From: Triops longicaudatus
Lineage: Eukaryota; Arthropoda; Branchiopoda; Notostraca; Triopsidae
Assembly (NCBI GenBank): GCA_022885665.1
Contig: JAGQDJ010000071.1
Coordinates: 186,001-250,000, forward strand
Reading direction: 5' to 3'
DNA length: 64,000 bases
In this document: in pieces, positions 1 to 13,200 of the stretch
Layout: every line of letters begins with the position of its first letter
Position numbering within the stretch: the stretch's first letter is position 1
Program-made: the position numbers and the translations under genes
Notes under the pieces: generated by a model
Databases searched by the model: none
What the model was told of the DNA's origin: nothing
The model's input: only the letters and a program-made list of their open reading frames with translations

Positions 1-3000
1 TTTATCTTAAGTGTTACTTTGCTTCTTCAAGGAAGAATTACTGCGTAAGCTACGAAACATCTTCAGAGAATATCGCTTCAAAGAAATGTGGCTCATCGTT
101 TTCGCGATTGATCAGGAAACAGGATCCATATATGAATTCTGTTGGTTTCATTTTTGGATCTTTATTGTTTCCCATCCTTGTTTTAGCGCTTGGAGAAGAT
201 TTAGTTTTCTTGTGAAGTTCAATTTCATATTGTGCAACCACGCGGAAACAATAAGGAAGACATCCTTCTGATATTATGCTAAGTTTTTATTACATAAATA
301 AAGTCTTGTTTCGTATGTTAATAAGTTTCATCTGAATTCGAGCAACAAGTTGCAGATATATACTGCAAATTAATTTTTCACCTTATCTGCAGTTCTTCAT
401 TGAAATGGTTTTCTTTGACTTACATCATGTCTAGAATCACTTCGACAAAATAGTGTCTTCTATTGCACTTACTTTCATTGACGGGTAAACGCATTACCGT
501 CACTTTTTAAAAAAGAAGACAAAATACGAACTTCAAATAAGAATCGCGCTTTAGAAGTCTCTCGAAAACAGAACTACTGACTAAGATATTCACTCAGCGA
601 GCGCTGAATCCTTCCGCACCTGCCATAAGAATGCAAAGCGCGTCACATAAATGCTTTGCAGCTCGCCGAAGGTCAAAACCCCCTTCAAGAGTCACTCTTC
701 CCTCTGAATTTTTCAAATCTCCGTGGAGCCGAATGAAAAATACTGCCGAAAAACGACTTTTATAGAGTGTGTGCATAATTTATAGCCACGTCCCTATCGA
801 CTTCTTGATCGATTACTGATCTAAAAACCAGCGTAATTCGTTGAAAACGTTCGACCTCTCTTTTTTACAACTCCACTTTTTGCTGCCACAGCCTTGTAAA
901 ATCTCTCTCAGAATCTCGAAGAAATAGTCAGGAATGTCATCCAAGAAGATGGGAAAAAAAGTATTGCCCGAATTTTCTTGGCACCAGTTGTTGCTTTATT
1001 CCCCTTTCACCCCGTTTTCTATGACCCCATGGATGTATCTCGCTTACGGTGCAGAAATACTAGCAATGTCGGGTTTCCCTTCCTAGAAACTGTTCCCCAA
1101 ACTCCCTGTACTACTCCCCGCCGTAAGATTTTCCCTGTGAGTCCACTTTCGTGGCTCGAAATCTCTTGTCTACCTCCTTTTCTCCCACACAGTGTATCAA
1201 AGCTCTGTTAGCCGCCGTTAAAGTGTAAGCAATTGGTTTCTCCAAACATTTGCGTTAAAAAAGCGTATGCATGTTTATAATTATTCAAAAACTTTTACTT
1301 GAGACTAAGTTTGTAATAATGCAACAAAGTTTGTAATAATTGCAGCAACGAACATATCCATGTACAGTTATTTTACCCCTTTTTCTCTCTCTTCGTGGGA
1401 GAGGCTTTTTATCAATTGTCCTTTTTTTAGTAGAGGTTTTGTAGGCAATGTTGTAGTTCAGTGTGTTGGAAAGGAACGAGACAACAAAAGTCCCGTAACT
1501 GTTAAAATCCCAATAAAAGCAAACTCAAAGAAAAGAGCCAAACACATGCCAAGAAATGGTTTTTCTCGAGCTTTAATTGAGATTTTCTTGCGCTTTTTTT
1601 TAAAAAAAAAACGGCGGAGGATCCGAGGGGTAAAAGAGGGGGAGGAAGTGGAGTTTGCACTTCTTCTCTGGTGAGAAAGAGATTGTAGCCGAGTTTGGAT
1701 GCTGGGAGAGGGTTTTATCTGGGAACAGACGCGAGGCATTTTCATTAGGCAAGATCGACGCTTCATTTCCTTTGAGCGAAAGGCGAAGAGTGCGGGGAGA
1801 AAAAATGAAGCAAACCCAAAATAAATAAAATAAAATGCAGTAATAAAAGTGTTAAGAGCTGCAAAAAACAGACTGGCTCAGTTTTGCCTCAACCAGCTGA
1901 ACGTTTTGACAGAGCATTAACTACGTTTGGCGCAACGGAAAATCCGCCCTTTTTTCGCCCCCGGAAATGGGAGAAAAAGCTATGGGGGCGCATGTGGCCT
2001 TGGGCTGTCACTCAAAATCCGAGAGAAGCAAGGCAGTTTTGACGTTGGCGGGTTTCTAAGGCAAGCCAGAAGTGGGCAAAAGATGGTTGCCAACTTGGGA
2101 AGCTGAACATTGTTTGCAAATATTTATGGATGAAGAGGGCAGGGAAAAACTTTTTGGCATTTTTGCGAAGTTATGAATGTGAAAACCTGGTGGAATTCAT
2201 TTCAGCACTCTTGTCGCCAAGCGTGTGCGATTAGAAGGCCAAGAAATAGAAATACCAAAGCAATCCTGTCAGAGACTGGATTTTCGGCATTTCTGCTGGG
2301 TGATGTGGAATACACAGTTGGACATATGAGCGTGAGTGTCTTAGAATATCAGAAGGAAGAAGTATAGAGACCTTGATTTTCTGGAGTTTTTGTATTGGTT
2401 GGTGGTACAGAGTACGCAACGTTCAACGAAACGGAAGAAACTGCGGGTAGATTTGCTACAGAATTGCTTCAGAGGAATTGAAGACGAACTGAAAAGTTGC
2501 TCAGGAAAGAAACCATTAATTAAGTGCTTCTTTAGGATTTTTTTTCTATATGGGAAATTGTGCTTCTATGGTCTGGCAATTCTTTGCGAAACTGCGTTTG
2601 GGAAATTAAATAACTTGTTAACATGTCAGTTTCTTACATGGGAGAACTACTTTCTCTTTCGCTGAAATACTCAGCGTTACCCAAAGCAATTTAAAAGTAA
2701 AATATACACTGTAGAATCACTTAGCGAGTCTTACCAGGAAATAAATTAACGAAATTTAAGGGTGCTTTTCAGTTTCAATCACGTGATAATCACCGTGATG
2801 TAATGCTTTTCAAGAATCCCGTATGAAATTCTACAGAATTCTGTGAAAGGATAGAATAAATAGCGTCCAAATAAGACGTGTATTTTATCCATTTTACGGA
2901 GCGCTACAAGTGCATTTTACAATACCTTTCTAATAGACAGTTTGATGGATTGTGACACTCTTTTTCCTTCGTTTTGAGGAGCCCAAACGCCAAGAAGGTT

Positions 3001-4134
3001 TAAGCTCCTTTTTTTTTCTTATTTTCCCAAGTTTTTCAAACTTTACACAAGAAAAGCATCCCAGAAAACGTTGAAACTGTCAGAGTCGGTGACGGTGATT
3101 GATTTTTTAGTTAGCTAAAGAGAGGTTCCTATCAAGGGAAATAGATATGTAAGCTATCGCCCAGATGATCCAGCCGTTTCGAACAATGCCTTGACGGTAA
3201 CGTTAAAAAGCACCATAAAATGAGTTCCAATACCAACAGCGAAAATTCATGGCACACCAACATCTTCTCGTAAGAGAATCGAAATAGCGATCGTAACGTG
3301 TTCGCCTTGATGAAAAACCAACGATCTTAGCCCCAAACACGTTCGGTAAGAAAAAGCGCGGGAAACGGGCCATTTCGCGTCATCGTTAACGTTTCACGAG
3401 TACTTGTTAACATTCCGCCTATTGTAACGCCGTTGTTGCAGTAGAACTTGAGCGCTGGAGACTCGTTTCTACGGATATCCAGACGATTCTTCCTTTTATT
3501 TTTCGAAGACGATAATAAAAGTTACTCCCGGGCTTACGGTAATCTCAGTGCCGTATGGGGTGTGCCGATCCAAGTGATTCGAGTTAATTCTCACGACTCA
3601 GGGGAGGAATTTAAAAGAGCTTACTTTGGGTAAGATACTGAGAGGGAAAATTTGTAAATTAAAAAGCGCTAGAATTTGCATACGAAAGTCAAAAGGTTTG
3701 GAGGGGAAAGGAGGCGGGGATTTAGTAAACGATACACCGTCTGCTCTTCTGTGCCCTGTGAGATTTCTTCCTTCTTTTATAGGAGGGTGTAATCCAGGAG
3801 TCAAATTCGATCTTCAGCGCTCTCACACATTGGCATTTTTGTAAAATTTTATTTTCCACTTTTTTTGTGCGCCACCTCCTTCTAAACTTCCCTTTGGACT
3901 CGCTAGCGTTCTTTCTTCAGATTGAATAGGATTACGAGGGGATGAAAAGAGCTTTTTAGACAAGAGCAAGGAAAAAAGAAGCTTGAGTTCTTTCTGTCTT
4001 TTGGTCTGTAAACTTTATTTCAAGTGGTTAACGAATTTATCTACCTCACAATTCATTTTGTAGACAATTTTTGACCGTTTATATTTTAACCCTGGAGTTT
4101 TGATTCATTTTCTTCATTTATCTCTTCAATAAAG
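1..4134. other. Non-coding left flank, probably intron of the first gene
   Basis: No convincing exon is visible. Open frames here are short, mostly lack ATG, and look like chance. One weak exon candidate is 3445-3538 on the plus strand: it follows a CAGTAG acceptor, stays open for 31 codons and ends in phase 1 before GTAATC, which matches the phase needed by the exon at 4135. It has no methionine and no recognisable motif. Part of the first gene therefore probably lies left of the window. Confidence 0.4.
1307..1340. repeat. Direct repeat of a 14-mer
   Basis: AAGTTTGTAATAAT occurs at 1307-1320 and again at 1327-1340, 20 bases apart. It is a small local duplication with no evident function. 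Confidence 0.8.
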
Positions 4135-4230
4135 GCCTGGGATTCATCGGCGTCGTTGCGGATGAAGAATCGAGTTCATTTCCTGTTCCTGCTCCTGATC
4201 ATCTTGTCGAAGCGCCACCCGCTCCGCAAG
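4135..4230 (+). CDS. Penultimate exon of unrecognised gene
   Basis: It has 96 nt with incoming phase 1 and outgoing phase 1. The frame used encodes LGFIGVVADEESSS followed by the Pro/Ala-rich stretch. A second frame is also open and contains an ATG at 4162 with a leader-like hydrophobic run (MKNRVHFLFLLLIILS). In that frame the splice to the next exon is phase 0 and gives a peptide that stops after 13 more codons. Confidence 0.5.
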
Positions 4231-7200
4231 GTAAGAAAAAGAACCCTTGACATTGTATCGACGTAAGGGAAAAGATATTCAGAGCGAAACATGCAATATG
4301 CAAATAAAGGCCAAGGACGCGTTAATGCCCCTACAAGGCCTCCCGAACGATCGATCAAAACCTTCCTGAGGTTTTGCCGTAAATTGTAAAGACTTTACAT
4401 TTGTATATGAAAGAAAAAACAGTGCTTGGCTTCTGATGTAAACAAATGTACGCGTGCCACGTGGGATAAGAAAGGGAAATAGGATAGGTGGCGCTGTTGT
4501 CGTTGAGCAGAAGAGATCGGTCCCGTGGTGAGCGTTGTGGTACGTTTTCTGCCTGAACTTGTGTTCTTTGCTGGTAGGATTTCTGTGTAGCTTGAGGAGC
4601 TAAAGAGGAGGTATTGACAACGTCCGTAGTTGGGTATTTTTTCCCCTTTGGGTTACGAGCTAATGAGCAAGTTGGGAGGCACTGAGAGAGAAAAGGGTAC
4701 AAGAAAAAAGCTAAGGAGAAGGAGCATCTGGTTTATTGTAAGTACCCTTAAAAACAGCTGCGAGGCAAATGGTAAAAGTTTTTGTAAACTTTTTCAAGCC
4801 GGAGGCGAAGAAATGTGGCTACTTTGTGTGTTTGGATACCTGAAGGAACTTAAAAATTCATTAAGGCTACGTTTTGGCATAGTCTTAAGGCGTCCAAAAA
4901 GAAGAGGAGACAACTGAGACAGGTTTGAAGTTATGGAGATTTGTTAGCAGATTCTTCTTTTTAGAAAAATGTGGCAGTAATATCTTGTGCCTGGTCGCAG
5001 TTTTTAATTGGCGCGATAACAGCTGAAAGCTTCGGTACGTGGTGAGGTTTGCCAAAAGGGCTGCAACGATGCTGAATAGAACCTTGTTAATGACTTGACT
5101 CGTAGCCAGATGCTAATTGTCTCCCTGGATCCATCGAAGCCGTTTCTTGGCCATCTCGTAGACAGAGAACGGAAAAAGAGACGTGTGAGAAAGGGAAAAA
5201 ACGCAAAAATTGGGCTAACCTGACAAAAGCCGTAATTAGGTTATTCATTATTCTCTCGGTATCGCCACCTTTAGCGGTAGAAATGAAGACAGGAATGGTA
5301 GAAGATTTTACATTGGTAGAACTAGCCCTCTGTGGGGCAGAAAGCGAACTTCGATTACGTAGTTGTCCTCCTAGCCGCTAGGGAGCGGGTGCTACCGATA
5401 ACTTCGGAAAACGTCAGAAAAGCGGGAGGCGAAGATATGGATCAGTCTCGTAATTTACTGTTTTGTTAATCTTTTTAAATATCTTTTTTCTTATTATAAT
5501 CGGATGAAAGAATCGTGAACAACCTTTTGAAAATAAAATTTAAAAATAAAATAAAATTTAAATCTTTTCGTGCATGAATCTAAAGCAATGCACCCGCTGA
5601 AATGCGAATGCTTCAGGAATGCCATGTAAATTAACCATTGTAACAAAACCTGGCATTGAGAAATGTTATGTAAAAGTATATCCGTTGTGAATCTATTCAG
5701 AAAAGTAAATAAAATAAAAAAATCCTGTAAAAGATGTCCGATTCCTTGAAATACTGTGTTATTTCAGTACCTGTGATGCAGTTCACCTGAACTGACCTAA
5801 TTAGTCTTGGCAACTTTTTGCGAAGTTGAGTCAAAAACGTAGAATTTCTGGACAAACGTGTCATAATATCTAAATGGTTATGGATTCAAATTTGCGCTAA
5901 AACTAAGCTCTTTTACTTGTTCATTTGGCCGCTAGATGTGATAGCTCGTTAACGGAAATGGCGGCGCCATGTTTAGCGGAAACTCCTTCGGAAAAAGAAA
6001 CTGTTTTAATATGCTTCGTTAGGGAAGTGTGAATAGTGTGCATCAAGTGTTAATTAGCGCCAACAAACAGTTTGCTTGCATTGAGTCAGCCGCGGCCCAA
6101 AAAACTTGTCTAGAACAAACTTTTAAATAGATTTACAAGTAAACATCAACTCGATAAAAACACGGAAAGGCTTGCACTTGCCAACAACTCTCTTCCTGCT
6201 GACTCACAATCTTGATAAAAGCTCCTTTACAAACGCCTAAAAAGCACTATCGTCCTGGAAATAATTCAACTTTCTTTAAACACAATCTGACGGATGCACG
6301 TGCTCAAGAACGGACACAAACCGCTTGAAATCAAATTCGAGCCTAAACTTTTTGGGGCATGAGTGACCTTTAAAGCCGCGATACGAATTTCTGTGTTCAT
6401 TGTCTTTGTGGTTTAACAACAATTTTCACAACGTAGCTTTTTTAATTTAAAAAAAAAACGATATAATATAAATTACGATAAATGATCGTTTTTTACGGAT
6501 TTTACCTTTAGCATGTTTGTTAATTATTACAATAAATTTAAAATGTGTTTAAATAGCTTGTAAGGTCAGGCTGTGTGTTAGGCTAAAAAAGCTACTTAAT
6601 TGTAAAAATATGAAACTCCGAAACGCAATTTTGGAGGCTACAAGCAGGCGCGAAAAAAGGAAATTAGGAGAAATAACGTTTGGTCAGCACACTAAAGAGG
6701 CCAGGAAAAGGCGTAGGCTGTTTCTTTTGCATCTCAGCTGTGGCCTAGTGTTGACAGTTCCAACTGGTAAGACAACTGTCAACAGTCACACATGCCATGA
6801 ATGAACCTTTGAGACCACACATGTGTCCATCTTCCATTCCCTGCTCCCAACGTCTTTTTCGTCCTTGTCCCTTGACAGGTTCGAAGGAAATGCTGAAACG
6901 GAGAACGTGGAATTGAGTGACCAACTTGGAAAAAGTGCAAAGAAAAACACCAGCTTTTTTTCATCCACACCGTGTTTGCCGAGCCTGAGTATCCTCAAAT
7001 TTCTCGACTTTAGTCCCCCACAACTCAATTCCCGTATCTTCTTTTTTTTACAAATGCCCTTAAACGTTTCTAAACCAGACGAACCATGAAACTACTTTAG
7101 CTGTTGTTTCTACGTCGTAATTCCGAGTCAGTAAACGTCCATACCGCTATTTCTTGGATATTTGTATCTTTTCTGTATAATTTCTGTTTCGTACATCTTC

Positions 7201-10200
7201 TAATTGTGATTTCTGTCGATTTTTGTGCACCTTCACAAGTTGTTCATTTTGTGCGATTTTTTATTTGCTCAAAATATTTGTATGTAAGAAATAAAAGCAA
7301 CACGTGGACTATAAAGACGTTTTTTCTTGCTTCCAATTCTAAGCTGTAACGAAGTTAAGCTCGAGACTGCGATTAAAACACCTTTCCACCCCCGGAAGAT
7401 TTATTTTCCGCAACTAATAGGGCACGTTAAGCAGCTTCTTACTCGTAGCCGTAATCGAAACCTCTGCAACTTGGCCCAGTGATAAGTTTTCCCGGAAGAA
7501 AGCACGTTCTCCCGATTCTCGTAAGTGTTCATAACGGATCTTTTACGTCTGTGCTTCCGCATAAATGCTTTCTCAATTATGCAGAACATTTTCCTTGCAA
7601 GCAATAACGGAAGGGGCCCCAACACTCCGTAGCTCCTCCCCCTTCTGACTCAGCTTCAACCACAATTGCCTTTGAGAACCCGCACGTTGTGGAGACTTTT
7701 CTTCTCCTGGGGCCGGTTAATGGATTCCTAATATCTTTAACTGGTTGTAGGAGGTTAATCAAACAAAAATTTTCTCCTCCGTCTGCCAAACATAACTTTT
7801 TGCCCTCCCTGATTTTCAACCCCGTCAACGATCCTAATCAATCAGTCAAATTAGTTGACTATTCTTCGAAACGTCTTTTCTCCCCGCCGCATGAAATATT
7901 CATGAACTGACAAACTATACACAAAGTACAGTGTCTACCTGAAAGGCAAAATTTGTTCCACCGGCGACTTTTTGTCTTCTTATTATTGAAAGTGGCCAGG
8001 TAGGGAGGAAAAGGATGAGTGGAAATTGAGAAATTATGATAAAATCTAGACTTGAAAGATTCACCTGGTTCATTCACGCTGCTCCTTGCCGGAAATCCGT
8101 AAGAACAAAAAGGGCTCCAAATGTCGAAACATTTGTCAATCAGATTATCATTTTATGCAACAACGACAGTTCATTCAAAAGCATAAAAGTCTGTATTCTT
8201 CCAACATGAAAATACAATGCTCCTAAGTCTTCTTGGCAGAAAATGTACGCACTACCAAAGCTTTTACATATATTTTGCATTTATAATGTGTTCTGCATTA
8301 TTTTTGTGTAACGTATAACACTGTAAGGAATAACACTGTTTGCTTTCAAAGAATTAAAAAAAAAATAAAGCTGTGCTAAAGATCAGTGTACTTTTCCTTA
8401 AAAGTTTTTCCGACCAATTTATTAGTTTTACCCATCTTACAGCAATGAACATGTAAAACTTAAGCTAACCCAAGTAAATGACTAGATTTGCATAACTAAG
8501 CCTATTAACCCATAATAAGCCTACGTAAAGGAAACATGAAAAAATGCGTTTAAAACACTTGAAAAGTAGGAGTTTCCCTTGAATTTTCTATAAACGAAAG
8601 AAAACGCTTCTGAACAGCGTAAAAATGGCTAAAAAGCTACAATAAGGATAATCACGGACATAATGTGCCCGTGTTGTAAGCTGAGCAAGTTATTAAAAAG
8701 TGTTATTCGGTGAAATCGAGAGTACACTAAACTGAAAAGGCTTTGAAAAGAAATGCGTGGAAAAAGAGCAACCCAACAGTGCTTAGAATCACTTGCACAA
8801 ATCCAGGACGAATTCGTTCGGCAAACAGAAAAACGTTCAGTGCACTTAAATCACATTTGTCAATAGAAACGAAGGGTAGGGTGTGTAAAAAGCTGAGACA
8901 AATCTTTCAGAGAGCTCCGAGAGACAGTGTTTGGGATTCAGTGGCAAACGTTTGGAAATGTTATTAGTAAAAGCAAGAAAAAGCTTTTCGGGGAGCGTTG
9001 ACTCAAAACGGATGCAGACTGTCATAATAGAAAAGTAGACTCGAGTCGACAAATCCGCACTTACCACCCCTTTTAACCCTCCTAGAAACCACCCCGTGGT
9101 CCATTTGGCTGCCAGGTGTGGAATCAAAAATCTTGGCTGAATTGAATGTCTATAGAAGCAAGTTTTGAATGTTTGAATCGAATGCGTTTGAAAAGGTAGC
9201 GCTCAGGGAGGTTGGAATTATTGAAAGAAGAAATTTTCCATGGCATTCAAGGTTCAAGTACAGTACTCTTGCAGGGTGACAAGGGTGTATTGTACTGGAA
9301 TTGGGGAGCTCTGTAAGAAGTTTTCAATGGCAAAGGTGGGAAAAAGAAGCCAATGAAAAGTTTTGAGAAGCTTTGCTCAATCCTTACACAAACCTGCTTT
9401 TCGGGGCCGTTTTCCCAGCTCCTCCTTAATCCTATTAAGCAAAAATGCGGGGTGATTTCGCTCCTGCATGATTTGGCGGACTCGGTGACGACCAGCTTGC
9501 ATTAGTGGGCGGAGTCGAACAAGGCGATTATGGTTTCAAGGGAAGGGAAATCAGTGATCGAATGTGGAAACAGTTGCTAAATGTGCGTGAAAGGGTGGCT
9601 GAAAAGACAAAGGGGAGAAATAGGAATTCTAATCCTTTTAACTATTGCCTTTTGCTCCGATGGCTCCCCCAGTTGTAGATGTAATATAATCATAAAATAT
9701 CAAATCGGCCAAAGAAATCAAATGAACAAAGAAACATAAAAAACGCTGGAAAATTTATAGAATTAAAATACATTAAAAGCTGATTGTGGTCTCGCATTTG
9801 TTGGTACTGAACTCGAAGTAACCTAAATTTCTTTCGTACTGATCTCAAGAATGACGATTCCATTTTTTATGAATTACCTGGGTTAAGATTATGGCACTTT
9901 CTAGCTCAAGGCAATATTATTTAATTCAAAGTAATTGAGGTTTGTAACCTATTGCGCAGCATTGATCACAAATGCAATTAGAGCTTTGTTTTAGTCCGTG
10001 TTTTCAATGTTAAAGGAGCTTGGAATGGAAAAGTTCATAATTAACGGTTGTCAGCGGCCAGAAATCCCGAGCACACGTTGGACAATCGGAGAATCTTCGA
10101 GTTATGACTCGCGTGCGTGGAGAGAGTACGTGAGTCACGCCATGGCTTTTTCTTGTATTTACCAAAGAACCTATTTTGAAACACTTTGGGTAAATCGGAG

Positions 10201-13200
10201 GAGTTTGAAAAGATTTTTGGAAGCGGGACAGGGCAGGAAAAAAAAAGTTGGGAGCCAAGTATCTTAAATAGCCACTTGGTGCTTAATGACGTGAGGTTTG
10301 AAAGGATTTGAGGGGGATCAAGATGGCTGGAGGTTGCATGAATGTTGTAAGAACTCGTCTCCCAAGTTACGAGCTATTGGAATTGGGTGTATTGGACTCG
10401 TCTTTGTGGTCTGGACTAGAGAAAGGAATTCAGTTTGAACCCCATAAAACGCAGTAGGGAATCCTTCGACTTCAAGTCAAATATTTAATTCTGTACCCTT
10501 TTGAACTTTTAACCACCCTTGCCTTTCACAGTACTTTACATTTCAACCACCCTCAGGGATCTCTGCCAACTGCGTCCAAGGGCTTTTTGTCAAATTTCGA
10601 TGAAAACGAAACTTTCAGGGGATTGAAAAACCTACACTTTTGAAAGTTGGGCCCTATTTCGCAGGAAAATCAAATTCTATTTACCTTAACATTACGAGCT
10701 TTTAAGAAGTTTACACACCCGAAACAAACGAAAAGAGTTGAATTATTTGAACTTTAACTTTAAAAAATAGATTTGAAAATAGCTCATACCAGTTACATGC
10801 AATGACATATTAGCTAATGAACTCAATACATTTGGAAACTCAATTAACTCTGCTTCAATCGTGAACGAAAATTAATACTAGTACTTGACAAAAATTCTGA
10901 ATATCTAGAAGCATTTAAATGAAAATTCGCACATAGTTCTAAACTTGTGAATCCAAACCAAAGCGAACTCGTGGAATTGCCCCTATAATTATATATTTTT
11001 AAAAAAATATTTAGGAACGCAGCATGTTTATGATTCAGTCATTGAGTGCCAATACCGTTTCAATCATCTCCAGCGACTTTTACTGTCTCGTCTTCTCTGC
11101 TGGATTACATTCAATACATTCAATAGCCCCAGAAGTCAGTAAACCACAAAAGGCGCCATTCTGCTCCATAGGAGCCTTCGGGATCCCCTCAACTCCCCCC
11201 GTGTTCCCCTTAAAAAAAAAAAAAAGGATCTGATTCGAGTCCATCAGCATATCACATTAAACCATTGGTTTAAAAGGTTTCGCTCTTGCAACGTATAAGT
11301 AAACCCTAACCGCGAGAACCTGAAAGGCCCGAACCCTAAAAAAGAAAAAGAAATGGAGCACATGGGGAGATGAGAAAGAAGAGCATCCACACATCCATCC
11401 ATCCATACGTCCATCGTAGTCGTACATACACCAGCTGCCAATTTCCGGCACCAACTCGTAAATTTAGCCATATGTGCAAAGTGCGCCCAGTTAGGAAACA
11501 AAAGCAGAAAAAGGGGGGGGGGGGGGCAAGCAAAAGTTTTCGTGGAAAACGGTTGGTGTCTTGACCCGCGGATTGCCCCCTAGAGAGCCATATTCCTCCT
11601 CATCCTTCCTCCAGAGGCTTTTATTGAGTTCGACGTTTAACTGGGGCTGTTCCACCGAAACCAGAACGATTTGCGTTTAACAGCATTATAAATGATGATT
11701 TTCTAAACTCTTTTCATCAATCAATATATATTTTAAAAAAATAAATGTTGAAAATTTGTAAAGTAGACCAGTCAATCAACATGAACGCATAATTATTTGC
11801 AAAACTGAGTCTCAACTTAAAAGCTACTGAAGCATAAACTTTAGCTTTAATCCTGTGTTTTTGTCATAGTAGCTTAATAAAAAGCGTGAATTATTTTTAA
11901 ATTAATTTTTGAGTGATTTCGAAGATGTATCTGATTATTTCAAGCACGAAAATATTAGTCAAAAGAGGGCTGGAAAATTGATAGACTGTTGAGTCAAAAG
12001 GAAAAGTGATGTTTAAAGTTTTTTTTTTTTTTGCGTTTAGCTATAAGTATAGTAGTAAATTTTGTATTGCCAATGTCTGGATATCTTCGCTCTGATTGAA
12101 AGGTTTCTTTGTGACTACTTTTGCGAAAAACGGCTTTGGGCCGGCGTGGCCCTTTGAAGTGGAGATTTCAGGAGCGTTTTTGCGGATCCTTGGGCGAGGA
12201 ACATAAAACTGGTTCATAGAGAGGTTCTACATAACTTTGCGTTTTAAATGCAAAATGTATAAGTGAATATAACGGTGGTCTTTCTAGGGAACGCGTTTTT
12301 TTTTTTTTTTTTTTTTTTTTGTCAAACCTTTTCGCGCTCGAGTACAGAAACTTTTTCAGCAATTTTCTGAGCCATATCCCGAAAGTCTTAACTGTAAATC
12401 TAGTCACTAGCTCCGTCATGTCGCTACGTAAGGGGCGCTGACTACACACTCCAAGTGAACTCTTAAGAAAGACAAACAAGAATGTATGAAAGATTGAAGT
12501 GAAATTCGTGTGTAAAATTCCGTGCGTTTCAAATATCCGGAGCAAAAATGTAAACATCTTAAGTGACGCGTTTAAAACCAGTCCGATCTTTTATTGTCTC
12601 ATTTTGCATGGGAAAACTTTGCTATTTTTTACATGCTCGTTTTAGTTTATTTTCAGTTTATAAAACTTTGTCGAGTAACGATCACAACTTAGTCGTTGTT
12701 GTATTTTATTAAATTTTATTTTTAGCTTTGTTTCGTTGCAGTACCACATGTTCCGTCATGTTCTTACATTTTAGCTGTACATTAACATTATTACGTTGCC
12801 TAATTAGGCTACGTTACGGTCGGTTTGGCGCTGTGCTAGTATTACGTCCTGCAGTAGAGGGTTAATGGGGTAGGTGGTTGGGTTGGTGTTTCGAATTTCC
12901 GAAGGGTAGAATGAATGATGAAGAATTGCGTGTTGAAGAATTCAAGAGCAAAACAAAGGCCAAATTTTCCTTTTAATTTATGGAACTATTTTCCTGCCTT
13001 TCAGCCGGCCAACAATTGCAAGTCACTCTTGAAAACAAATATTGAAAACAAACTCAAGACGCGTCATAGCAGCCAAAGAAAAATGTCCGGGGGTTTTGAC
13101 AAGCGTTCCTCAGCCATCATTCTTGCCTTTCTTTTTTATTTTTCTTCTGACGGTATTTTCTTTCCATTTTTTTTCCATGCCATCCGCCCTTTGTGTACAC